Both the position numbers and the translations under genes were made by a program. Source: Hyphomicrobiales bacterium (lineage in GTDB: Bacteria > Pseudomonadota > Alphaproteobacteria > Rhizobiales > Beijerinckiaceae). From it: DNA of 10,341 nt. The notes beneath the pieces are model-generated. The model was not told the origin of the DNA. It worked only from the letters and a program-made list of their open reading frames with translations, and ran no database searches. Positions 1 to 6,300 of the stretch are shown here, in pieces (within the stretch, counting starts at the first letter, position 1; every line of letters begins with the position of its first letter). The stretch spans positions 1 through 10,341 of the forward strand of contig OMIJ01000113.1 in assembly GCA_900299065.1 (NCBI GenBank), given 5' to 3'.

Positions 1-72
1 CCACTATCCGCCAGACCAAAGAAACCTTTGGTCAGGCCTGACCAAAGGTTTCTTTGGCCTGGCGGATAGTGG
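1..72. repeat. 72-bp near-perfect palindrome at the window edge (probable fold-back artefact)
   Basis: Bases 1-36 are the reverse complement of bases 37-72 with one mismatch (A at 15 opposite C at 58), and there is no loop. The centre is AGGCCT at about 34-39. The right arm (37-72) is the coding sequence of the minus-strand TolC-family gene, so the left arm is an inverted copy of that coding sequence. It creates a stop codon (TGA, bases 34-32) just past the turning point. A natural terminator would not normally be a loopless copy of a conserved coding segment. The simplest reading is a fold-back join made during amplification or assembly at the end of a contig. A real inverted duplication cannot be excluded from this sequence alone. 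Confidence 0.9.
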
Positions 73-1057
73 TCGTGCTGGTGCCGCCATCATAGAGCGG
101 CATTGACAAGGAAGCGACGATTGAGGCGGTCAGGACCCGCGAGTCAATGACGTTACTGTAATCGTAACGCCGATTGAGAAGACCGGTGACATTGACAGTG
201 GGATAGAGCGCGCCTTCGGCTACTTTTACGGCAAGCTCGGCAGAATCCACATTGTGCAGGGCAGCTTGAATCTGCGGATGCTCTTTGAGCGCAATTGCCA
301 TGGCATCGGCGGGTGTCTTGGGCACTAATTGCTCAAGTGCACGCGCAGGTGACAGGCTCTTGGCATCTAGCCCAATCAATTGACGATAGATTGCCAGAGA
401 GTTTTGCAAATTGGATTGCGCGACGAAAGCATCAGATTGACCTTGCGCCAAGGCCGCCTCGGCCTGCGCCACATCGGTTCTGGTAACCTCGCCAACCTTG
501 AAGCGATCACCCGTTTGCTTCAATTGCTGTCTGAGCACATCAAGATTATTTTGACGCAGATCTTGAATTGCGGTGTCACGCAAGACATTCATATATGCGG
601 CAGCGGCAGCATTGAGCACATTTTGCTCGGAGAGACGCAAAGTCTCACGCGATTGGAGAACAAGTGTATCGGCCTGACGCACGGCGTTTACGGTGCGATT
701 GCCATTGTAAAGATTTTGTACAGCCGAGAGCTGGAAACCGCTCGGATCGGTGTGAGGCTTTTTAGTCACGGTCAGAGGCTGTCGCGTGTCGTAGTATTGA
801 ACACCTGTGTCCGCTGTTGCTGTGACAGAGGGACGGAAGCCTGCGAGAGCTTTGGGCACGTTTTCATCAATGCTGCGTGTGGCGGCGCGCTGCTGATTGA
901 GATCCGGACTGCCCATATAGGCACGAGCCAGAGCGCCAGAGATTGTTTCCGCCGATGCCGAAGGGATCGACGCCAGACTCATCAAAGAGACAAAAGCCAG
1001 AAGCGAATTTGTCGCCACCTTCTTTGGCGCGCAGATCTTCGCGCTTGTTCTTGTCAT
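32..1057 (-). CDS. TolC-family outer membrane channel protein, 3' end lost at palindrome
   Basis: TolC-type proteins form trimeric outer-membrane/periplasmic channels for type I secretion and drug efflux. The ATG at 1057-1055 is preferred because a GTGGGG purine stretch lies about 8 bases upstream and because it opens directly onto a signal peptide (basic start, hydrophobic residues about 18-30, cleavage after Ala-Ser-Ala at 34-36). An in-frame upstream extension to a TTG at 1180 would bury that signal. The mature part begins with ETISGALARAY, the usual first helix of the family. A first outer-membrane efflux repeat contains DRFKVGEVTRTDVAQAEA, a hallmark of type I secretion TolC proteins. 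A second repeat begins around residue 245 and reaches SMPLYDGG near the end. Only 341 residues remain where the family usually has about 450 or more. The stop codon lies within the edge palindrome, so the true C-terminus is missing rather than naturally short. Secretion or efflux partner genes are not in the window, so its substrate is unknown. Confidence 0.88.
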   Translation of the reverse strand: MTRTSAKICAPKKVATNSLLAFVSLMSLASIPSASAETISGALARAYMGSPDLNQQRAATRSIDENVPKALAGFRPSVTATADTGVQYYDTRQPLTVTKKPHTDPSGFQLSAVQNLYNGNRTVNAVRQADTLVLQSRETLRLSEQNVLNAAAAAYMNVLRDTAIQDLRQNNLDVLRQQLKQTGDRFKVGEVTRTDVAQAEAALAQGQSDAFVAQSNLQNSLAIYRQLIGLDAKSLSPARALEQLVPKTPADAMAIALKEHPQIQAALHNVDSAELAVKVAEGALYPTVNVTGLLNRRYDYSNVIDSRVLTASIVASLSMPLYDGGTSTTTIRQAKETFGQA

Positions 1058-1128
1058 CGCCACAACCCCACACAATAGCCTCCGGGCGGTACCGGTCAGC
1101 CAATCTGAAAAATATGATTTCCGTGGGG

Positions 1129-1143
1129 ACAATAACCTATTGT
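1129..1143. promoter_or_regulatory. Short inverted repeat upstream of the TolC-family gene
   Basis: ACAATA-ACC-TATTGT is a perfect 6-base inverted repeat with a 3-base spacer. Its near edge is 71 bases upstream of the chosen tolC-type start codon. The rest of the gap between the two minus-strand genes (1058-1339) is AT-rich in places, including TTCAA-N4-TTGAA at 1232-1245. I could not place a convincing -35/-10 pair or a terminator for the upstream gene there. The repeat is a possible operator only; short dyads of this size occur by chance in AT-rich DNA. Confidence 0.2.
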
Positions 1144-1339
1144 TAACTATTTTTCGCCGGTGAGGAAAAATTGCGCACAAGATTCTTAAGCTTGGCAGGT
1201 GCGCCGGAGAGTGAGGGTTTATGCTTTAAATTTCAATAGTTTGAATTAATCAGGCTCAGGAGCCAGACGACCTTTTTGCGATGACAAACGCGCAAATATG
1301 GGCCGCTTTCTCGCAATTGTTCAGGGTAGCTGAGTTGGT

Positions 1340-2845
1340 TCAGATCGTCTGGTTATAGGCGCCCACTTCGGGATGGCGGCGGATGATGGCATCGAGCTCA
1401 TGGAACATTTGACGCATATGAGCTTCAGCGGCCGGGCTTTCGACAACTACGACAAGCTCGGGCTTATTAGATGAGGCACGCACCAGGCCCCAAGTGCCAT
1501 CAGCAACCGTCACCCGCACGCCATTGACGGTGACCACTGAGGTGATCGCCTGGCCGATGAGCTTTTCACCTTTTTGATGCATGGCCTGAATGGTTGTGAT
1601 GATTTCATCGACAATGCCGTATTTCACCTCATCGGGACAATGAGGCGACATGGTCGGCGATCCCCATGTGTGAGGCAGATCGGCATAAAGATCGGCCATG
1701 GATTTTTGCGGATTGCGATCGAGCATTTCGAGCACATGAATGGCCGTCAACAGACCATCATCATAGCCTCGACCAATGGGTGTGTTGAAAAAGAAATGAC
1801 CGGATTTCTCAAAACCGGCCAGAGCGCCCAATTCCGACACGCGCCGCTTGATATAGGAATGGCCCGTCTTCCAATAATCGGCTTTGACGCCTTGAGCCCG
1901 CAATATGGGATCAGATGCAAATAGGCCGGTTGATTTCACGTCGACCACGAAAGTTGCGTTTTTATGTAGTCGCGAGAGATCACGTGCCAGCATGACACCA
2001 ATTTTGTCAGCGAAAATCTCTTCGCCGTGGTTATCTACAACGCCGCAGCGATCCCCATCGCCATCAAATCCCAGACCAACATCTGCGCCATGGGCGCGAA
2101 CAGCATCGGCCATTGCATGCAGCATTTTCAAATCTTCTGGGTTGGGATTATAGCGCGGGAAATTGTAATCCGCCTCGATATCGAGCGGGATCACTTCACA
2201 GCCCAAGGCCGCCAGCATTTGAGGGGCAAAGGCCCCTGCTGTGCCATTGCCACAAGCCGCAACCACTTTGAGCCGGCGTTTCAGCTTTGGGCGATCCAAA
2301 AGATCAGCAATATAGCGATCAGCAAAAGCTTCAACGAACCGATAGGAGCCGCCATCGGCATAACGAAACCGCCCCTCCAGGACGATATCGCGCAAGCGGC
2401 CCATTTCATCGGGACCAAAGGTCACAGGTCGCTGAGCCCCCATTTTCACACCCGTCCAGCCATTATCATTATGCGAAGCGGTGACCATGGCGACAGCGGG
2501 CGTATCAAGTGCGAATTGCGCATAATAGGCCATGGGCGAGAGCGCGAGGCCAATGTCATGCACTTTCACGCCGCCCGCCATCAGACCGGTGATCAGGGCA
2601 TATTTGATCGAGGCCGAGTAAGAGCGATAATCATGGCCGGTAGAAAGCTCGGGCCGCACACCCATTTCATGCAGCAGTGTCGCCAGCCCCAGCCCTAGAG
2701 CCTGAACGCCCATCAGATTGATTTCAGAACCAAAAAGCCACCTGGCATCATATTCCCGGAAGCCTGTGGCCTTGACCAGGGGGCCCGATTCATAAGCATA
2801 GCTATTGGGCTGCAAGGTCTGGGCTGGCTTGGGATAGATCATCAT
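1340..2845 (-). CDS. Phosphomannomutase/phosphoglucomutase
   Basis: This alpha-D-phosphohexomutase interconverts hexose 1- and 6-phosphates (mannose and/or glucose) in the cytoplasm, feeding GDP-mannose or UDP-glucose synthesis for surface polysaccharide. It shows the family's four functional motifs in order. The phosphoserine loop TASHN has the catalytic Ser at about residue 124. The metal-binding loop DGDGDR is at about 261-266. The sugar-recognition loop EKSGH is at about 346-350; the common form is EMSGH, so Met is replaced by Lys. The phosphate-binding RASSNKPE lies near the C-terminus (about 456-463). The length of 501 residues is normal for the bacterial enzyme. The start is uncertain: ATG at 2845 or the next codon at 2842 fits, while a TTG at 2872 with an AAGAGG upstream would add nine residues. 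No sugar-nucleotide genes adjoin it, so mannose versus glucose preference cannot be decided and no symbol is given. Confidence 0.93.
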   Translation of the reverse strand: MMIYPKPAQTLQPNSYAYESGPLVKATGFREYDARWLFGSEINLMGVQALGLGLATLLHEMGVRPELSTGHDYRSYSASIKYALITGLMAGGVKVHDIGLALSPMAYYAQFALDTPAVAMVTASHNDNGWTGVKMGAQRPVTFGPDEMGRLRDIVLEGRFRYADGGSYRFVEAFADRYIADLLDRPKLKRRLKVVAACGNGTAGAFAPQMLAALGCEVIPLDIEADYNFPRYNPNPEDLKMLHAMADAVRAHGADVGLGFDGDGDRCGVVDNHGEEIFADKIGVMLARDLSRLHKNATFVVDVKSTGLFASDPILRAQGVKADYWKTGHSYIKRRVSELGALAGFEKSGHFFFNTPIGRGYDDGLLTAIHVLEMLDRNPQKSMADLYADLPHTWGSPTMSPHCPDEVKYGIVDEIITTIQAMHQKGEKLIGQAITSVVTVNGVRVTVADGTWGLVRASSNKPELVVVVESPAAEAHMRQMFHELDAIIRRHPEVGAYNQTI

Positions 2846-2895
2846 CAGTCTCGAAAGCGGAAGGCAAAACAAGGAAAGGCTGCCTCTTCATAACC

Positions 2896-2925
2896 GTTTT
2901 ACCATTACGAGATGTTAACGGCCAA
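2896..2925 (-). promoter_or_regulatory. Possible promoter of the phosphohexomutase gene
   Basis: On the minus strand TTGGCC (2925-2920) and TAAAAC (2901-2896) are separated by 18 bases. The downstream hexamer lies about 50 bases before the preferred ATG at 2845. Both hexamers are only partial matches to sigma-70 consensus, so this is a weak prediction inside a divergent intergenic region that must contain a promoter in each direction. Confidence 0.22.
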
Positions 2926-2953
2926 AGAGCACGGAGTTCTGCTGCCCATGAGA

Positions 2954-2959
2954 TATAAT
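2954..2959 (+). promoter_or_regulatory. Candidate -10 box for tonB
   Basis: An exact TATAAT hexamer lies 36 bases upstream of the tonB ATG, a suitable distance for a short leader. No good -35 is visible 16-18 bases upstream (the region reads ACGGAG or similar), so the promoter would be weak or activator-dependent. I saw no Fur-box-like dyad beside it, although tonB genes are often iron-regulated. Confidence 0.35.
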
Positions 2960-2995
2960 CTGCTTTCACTTTAGTAAGTTGACCTAACCGCCCCG

Positions 2996-4174
2996 ATGAG
3001 TGCCGCCAATCCCTTTCAGATCGACCAAAAGCCCAGACCAGAGCCCGAGCTGGCACTGGCTGAGCAGGCATGCGTTGAGGCGCCTTCAACAGCCAGCCTT
3101 GCGACACCCCCCATGCATTTGGATGGGCCAGCGATTGCCGCGCCAGTTCATCCCCGGCAGGTGGAAAGCATTATAGCGCCGCAAAGCCGGATCAAACAGA
3201 ATTTAGAAGAAAGCCTGATCCTGATCTTGTTAAGCCTTTTGGCTCATCTGGTTTTGGCAGGCGGGATTGATTGGTGGGAACATAAAGAAGCGCGCAAGCT
3301 CGAGGCAGAGCCCGAAGCCATTTCAGTTGAGCTCGTTGAGCAACCTGCCCCGACAGAGAGCGCAAATGAGACGCAAGCTGCAATCGAGCCCCCTTCCCCG
3401 CAAATGGGCGAACAAGATTCGGTCCGTGCGGAGCCTGATGAGCCAAAGCCACCAATGCCTGCTTTACCAGAAATTCAAATGGTAGAGCCTCAAAAACCAG
3501 AGCCGCTTGCCAATCAGAATCCCGAACCGCAGCCGCAAACACAAATTACGCAAGCGCCACAAGAAGAATTGCAAAAAGAGATGGCGCAGCCATCTCCACA
3601 ATCTATGGAGTCTCCTGTTCCTGCGCCAGTGCCTGAGCCAAGCAAATCAGATGCGACTCTGACTCCCCTCGAAGAGCCCGTACCAGAGCAAAAAGAATTG
3701 CCGCGCGAGCCCGAGCCTGTTCCTTTGCCGAACAAGCCTGTTTCGATCGCGAACAAACCCTCTCTGCCACCCTCTTTAACCCGGCCAAAGCCCGATGCGG
3801 CTGAAGTGCAATTTCTGCCTCAAGCTTTTCGTGACATTGCGACAGATCAGGAGCCAGGCTTAAGCGCGCAAGAGAATGAGACCTATAAAGCGCTGGTATA
3901 TGAGCGGCTGATCAGAGCTAAACAATATCCCCCCGCCGCTCTGCAGCGACGGGCGCGAGGCATTGCGATCGTCAATTTTATTCTGGACTCTGCCGGGCAA
4001 GTAGCGGGGGTCAGTCTGATACGCTCAAGCGGCGATGCAGATCTTGATCGCGAGGCGCTTACCATGGTGCGCCGTGCCGCCCCCTATCCCAAGCCTCCTT
4101 CGGGCGCGATCCGTTTATTCTCACCCTTGATTGAATTTGGCAGCGCTGATCAAGCACCAAGTGCAAGGCCTTGA
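2996..4174 (+). CDS. tonB: TonB family energy-transducing protein
   Basis: TonB spans the periplasm and passes proton-motive-force energy from ExbB/ExbD to TonB-dependent outer-membrane receptors for siderophores, haem, cobalamin and similar ligands. The 392 residues show an N-terminal segment of about 71 residues, then one hydrophobic segment (about 72-92). Next comes a long Pro/Glu/Gln-rich spacer (about 103-270). Last is a TonB C-terminal domain (about 296-382) with the YPPAA and GxVxxVxLxxSSG-type motifs and a final APYPKPP. Ser80 and His84 in the membrane segment have the same four-residue spacing as Ser16 and His20 of E. coli TonB. The cytoplasmic N-terminal extension is long; many TonB proteins begin almost at the membrane segment. 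No clear ribosome-binding site precedes the ATG. The gene overlaps the convergent DUF2478 gene by 25 bases. exbB/exbD and a receptor gene are absent from the window. Confidence 0.9.
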   Translation: MSAANPFQIDQKPRPEPELALAEQACVEAPSTASLATPPMHLDGPAIAAPVHPRQVESIIAPQSRIKQNLEESLILILLSLLAHLVLAGGIDWWEHKEARKLEAEPEAISVELVEQPAPTESANETQAAIEPPSPQMGEQDSVRAEPDEPKPPMPALPEIQMVEPQKPEPLANQNPEPQPQTQITQAPQEELQKEMAQPSPQSMESPVPAPVPEPSKSDATLTPLEEPVPEQKELPREPEPVPLPNKPVSIANKPSLPPSLTRPKPDAAEVQFLPQAFRDIATDQEPGLSAQENETYKALVYERLIRAKQYPPAALQRRARGIAIVNFILDSAGQVAGVSLIRSSGDADLDREALTMVRRAAPYPKPPSGAIRLFSPLIEFGSADQAPSARP

Positions 4175-4674
4175 GCGAGACACCAATGCTGAGCCTCTTC
4201 TAGGCTCTGAACTTCACAGGCCTGATCGCCGACAAATTGCTGCCAATCCTTGAGATTGCGCGCAGGTACACCAACTAGAACCGGATGGCCTGCTAACAAG
4301 GCCTGGGCAATGGCATTACGCAAGCCCTGCCCTTCGACTTCGGTCTTGCCAAATTTGTTGATGATCAAAAGATCACAACCCTGGCTTAAGGAAGACATAA
4401 TGCTGGCATCAACACGCGCAAAGGCATCGCGATCCAGACGACAGCCTGAGGCTGCTTCGCCGCGGTCTTCCGAGATACGAGTGATGTGACCGCTGGCGAG
4501 ATCTTCCAGCTCCATATCGCAATGGCGGCGATCTGGCCTGGCGCGATCATGCTGCAAAGTGCCGGCCAGTCTCAAGCGAGCTGCGCGCAAATCCTTGATA
4601 AGGGCAAGCAGAATGAGTTGAGCCTGCGCCCCATCTTCATAGACAAGAGCGCAGATGGGTTTTGTGTCGTGCAT
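4150..4674 (-). CDS. DUF2478 family protein
   Basis: The protein matches the DUF2478 family by pattern: the opening ALVYEDG (about residues 9-15), then QHDRARPDRRHCDMELEDLA (about 41-60), then ISEDRG (about 67-72), then the core strand DLLIINKFGKTEVEGQGL (about 101-118). The biochemical function of the family is not established as far as I know. Members are often annotated next to molybdate transport or nucleotide-binding genes, but no molybdate gene is seen here. No Walker A (GxxxxGK[S/T]) is present, so I would not call it an NTPase. The ATG at 4674-4672 is chosen over an in-frame GTG at 4710, because that GTG lies in the loop of a strong hairpin and a GAG purine motif sits about 9 bases before the ATG. 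The length is 174 residues. It ends inside the 3' end of tonB. Confidence 0.8.
   Translation of the reverse strand: MHDTKPICALVYEDGAQAQLILLALIKDLRAARLRLAGTLQHDRARPDRRHCDMELEDLASGHITRISEDRGEAASGCRLDRDAFARVDASIMSSLSQGCDLLIINKFGKTEVEGQGLRNAIAQALLAGHPVLVGVPARNLKDWQQFVGDQACEVQSLEEAQHWCLAQGLALGA
4191..4207 (+). terminator. Weak hairpin after tonB, inside the convergent gene
   Basis: GAGCCT-CTTCT-AGGCTC forms a perfect 6-bp stem with a 5-base loop, starting 17 bases after the tonB stop codon. No T-tract follows, so it is not a classical intrinsic terminator. The stem also codes for Ser-Leu-Glu-Glu-Ala of the opposite-strand gene. Confidence 0.25.
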
Positions 4675-4688
4675 TACGCAATACTCAA

Positions 4689-4731
4689 AATGAACAACAA
4701 CAGGCTGCACAGCCGCCTGTTGTTGTTCATT
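4689..4731 (-). terminator. Strong hairpin between DUF1993 and DUF2478 genes, probable intrinsic terminator
   Basis: Bases 4689-4705 and 4715-4731 pair perfectly over 17 bp (core TGAACAACAACAGGC and its complement) around a 9-base loop. On the minus strand the hairpin begins 3 bases after the DUF1993 stop codon, and its arm runs out into CATTTTGAG, giving a short T-tract. This suits Rho-independent termination of the aldolase-DUF1993 transcript. It ends only 14 bases before the DUF2478 start codon and adjoins that gene's ribosome-binding region, so it could also act as an attenuator or translational control for DUF2478. Confidence 0.7.
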
Positions 4732-4734
4732 ATG

Positions 4735-5250
4735 TTACAAAGTTACCGGCGTACCGATGAAGTCGCGCTTGCCAATTTCAACGCCGCAATGGCGTAAAAT
4801 TCCATAGGCAGTTGACATATGGAAATAGAAATTGGGCAAAGCAAAGCCAACAAGATAGGCATGGCCCTTGAACTGCCGCTCGCCTGAAGGGAATTTCAGC
4901 ACGATATCGGCATCTTCCTTGCCATTGACCTGCTCGGGCTTGACTGTCTTGATGAAAGCAATGGCTTGCGCAATGCGCGCCTGCAATTCGGCAAAAGTTG
5001 TTTCATTACCGGGGAAGTTTGGCAATTCAACGCCAGCCAGTCGACCAACACCGCCAACGGCATGATCAGTGACAGCACGCACCTGGCGCACAAGCGGGAA
5101 CATATCTGGATAGAGCCGCATGTTCATCAAAAAGGCGGGATCAATCTTCTTGGCTTCAGCATGAGCTGCTGTCTTTTCGAGAACGCCGGACATGCTGGTG
5201 AGGAATTGCACAAAGATCGGTGCAGAAATCGTATAGAGTGAGGTATTCAT
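4735..5250 (-). CDS. DUF1993 family (DinB-like) protein
   Basis: The sequence fits the DUF1993 family along its whole length of 171 residues: MNTSLYTISAPIFVQFLTSM at the start, RLYPDMFPLVRQVRAVTDHA in the middle (about 45-64), ETTFAELQARI (about 83-93), and FALPNFYFHMSTAYGILRHC near the end (about 136-155). Proteins of this family are small helical-bundle proteins that I understand to be related to the DinB/YfiT fold. His63, His144 and His154 are candidate metal ligands by analogy only. No enzymatic role is known to me. An in-frame start at 5268 is rejected in favour of the ATG at 5250 because GGGAG lies 4 bases before it. The gene follows the aldolase gene after 36 bases in the same direction, so co-transcription is likely, and a strong terminator hairpin follows its stop. 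Confidence 0.88.
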   Translation of the reverse strand: MNTSLYTISAPIFVQFLTSMSGVLEKTAAHAEAKKIDPAFLMNMRLYPDMFPLVRQVRAVTDHAVGGVGRLAGVELPNFPGNETTFAELQARIAQAIAFIKTVKPEQVNGKEDADIVLKFPSGERQFKGHAYLVGFALPNFYFHMSTAYGILRHCGVEIGKRDFIGTPVTL

Positions 5251-5286
5251 AGGCTCCCTTTCTTTCAATCAAAGTTGTTTAAGCTG

Positions 5287-6102
5287 TTACATTCCAACGC
5301 GCCGTTTCCACAAATCCCAGGCCCGTGAGGCCGAAGTGATATTCACGGCATCAGCCTTGATGCCTTCATCCTGATCAAGCGCTGCAATAATGCCGCCACC
5401 AGCCAATGCATGAGTCTGCAACTGAAGGCGCGCATTCACCTCCGTATAAACTGCGCGAAAGACGGCAATCGACAGGCTTGGACCTGTCGCCACAGAGCCA
5501 TGCGCGCGCATCAGAGCAATGGGATTTTGGCCCAGCACTCGGGCAAGTTCCGCGCCCTTTTGATGATTGCCCACTAACATATCGGTAGCGCCGAATTTGT
5601 CGTGGATATTGAAAATCGGCGCGCCCCCCGCCAGAAAAGCCGCATTGTGATACATGGCCCGCATCGGCACGCCTGTCAGGCCAAAGGGAATGACAGAAGG
5701 TGAATGGCTATGGACGACCGAATTCACATCGGCGCGTTGCTTATAGATTTCGCCATGAATGAAGCGCTCCAGGAACCCCGAGCGACCTTTGGACTCGCAG
5801 GCCTCACAGTCCAAATCGAATTCCATAATGTCATCGGCCGTGACGAGAGCGGGCGCGAGCGAACGCGACATCAAAAAGCGATCAGGCCGGGCGGGATGAC
5901 GCATGCTCACATGACCAAAGGCATCGACAACGCCCTGATCAGCCAGAATACGGCTGGCAGCGGCCAGATCCTCCAACAGTGCGCGATCAACCGGGCCAGC
6001 TGAGGCCGGGACCGGACGGCTATTGGAACCTAAATCGGCTGGCGACAGGGCCATAAATCCATTGGCTGAGAGCTGATGACACGCACATTGAACCAATCGC
6101 AT
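5287..6102 (-). CDS. Class II aldolase/adducin family protein
   Basis: This family contains zinc-dependent aldolases and epimerases such as L-fuculose-1-phosphate aldolase (FucA) and ribulose-5-phosphate 4-epimerase. In the numbering of the 271-residue product, Glu112 of LERFIHGEIY precedes His131 of VVHSHS by 19 residues, exactly the Glu73-to-His92 spacing of FucA. His133 matches FucA His94, and His201 in MRAHGS is the likely third zinc ligand. The full metal site is therefore present. Substrate cannot be told from sequence; many such proteins in Rhizobiales are annotated only at family level. The ATG at 6102 is chosen because GGAGGG stands 6 bases before it. An ATG at 6123 lacks that signal. 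An ATG at 6054 would remove an atypical Cys/His-containing leader but has only a weak GGA before it. The gene heads a minus-strand pair with DUF1993 and is divergent from the solute-binding protein gene. Confidence 0.88.
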   Translation of the reverse strand: MRLVQCACHQLSANGFMALSPADLGSNSRPVPASAGPVDRALLEDLAAASRILADQGVVDAFGHVSMRHPARPDRFLMSRSLAPALVTADDIMEFDLDCEACESKGRSGFLERFIHGEIYKQRADVNSVVHSHSPSVIPFGLTGVPMRAMYHNAAFLAGGAPIFNIHDKFGATDMLVGNHQKGAELARVLGQNPIALMRAHGSVATGPSLSIAVFRAVYTEVNARLQLQTHALAGGGIIAALDQDEGIKADAVNITSASRAWDLWKRRVGM

Positions 6103-6186
6103 AAATTCCCTCCAGCCTTTCATGCGCCTTATAGCCCGAGGGTCAGCGCTCCGCGCCCCCTGAGCTGCACTCTGTCCGGTTACAGG

Positions 6187-6227
6187 TAGCAGTCCTCGCC
6201 ATAATTACAATAGCAGTCCAATTGGAC
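6187..6227. promoter_or_regulatory. Possible operator: palindrome GTCCAATTGGAC plus a direct repeat
   Basis: In the 198-base divergent region (6103-6300), a perfect 12-base palindrome GTCCAATTGGAC occupies 6216-6227. A 9-base direct repeat TAGCAGTCC occurs at 6187-6195 and again at 6211-6219, the second copy overlapping the palindrome. The centre is about 80 bases upstream of the solute-binding protein ATG and about 120 bases upstream of the aldolase ATG, so one regulator could serve both directions. No regulator gene is present in the window. I could not place a clear -10/-35 pair on either strand. Confidence 0.35.
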
Positions 6228-6300
6228 CTAAAGGGTTGAATAATGCTAGGAGGAGCCCAAGGACAAATCATTTCAATTCGTTTGGCTGTGGGAGCAGGAT

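Noticed and set aside
1..72. Edge palindrome as a natural transcription terminator or replication hairpin
   Set aside because: It has no loop or T-tract, and one arm is conserved coding sequence of the TolC-family gene; an artefact is simpler.
380..1078. 232-codon open frame on the plus strand
   Set aside because: It lies antisense to the TolC-family gene, and its translation shows no family pattern. It is explained by the codon use of the real gene.
1181..1339. Terminator for the phosphohexomutase gene
   Set aside because: The only compact dyad, GGCTC-CT-GAGCC around 1252-1263, has a 2-base loop too small to form and no T-tract; no convincing terminator was seen.
2027..2698. 223-codon open frame on the plus strand
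   Set aside because: Antisense to the phosphohexomutase, whose motifs are intact across the same stretch; the translation is His/Ile/Arg-rich without recognisable domains.
2802..3107. 101-codon open frame on the minus strand spanning the phosphohexomutase/tonB divergent region
   Set aside because: It overlaps the starts of both real genes and the promoter region, and its translation has no recognisable features.
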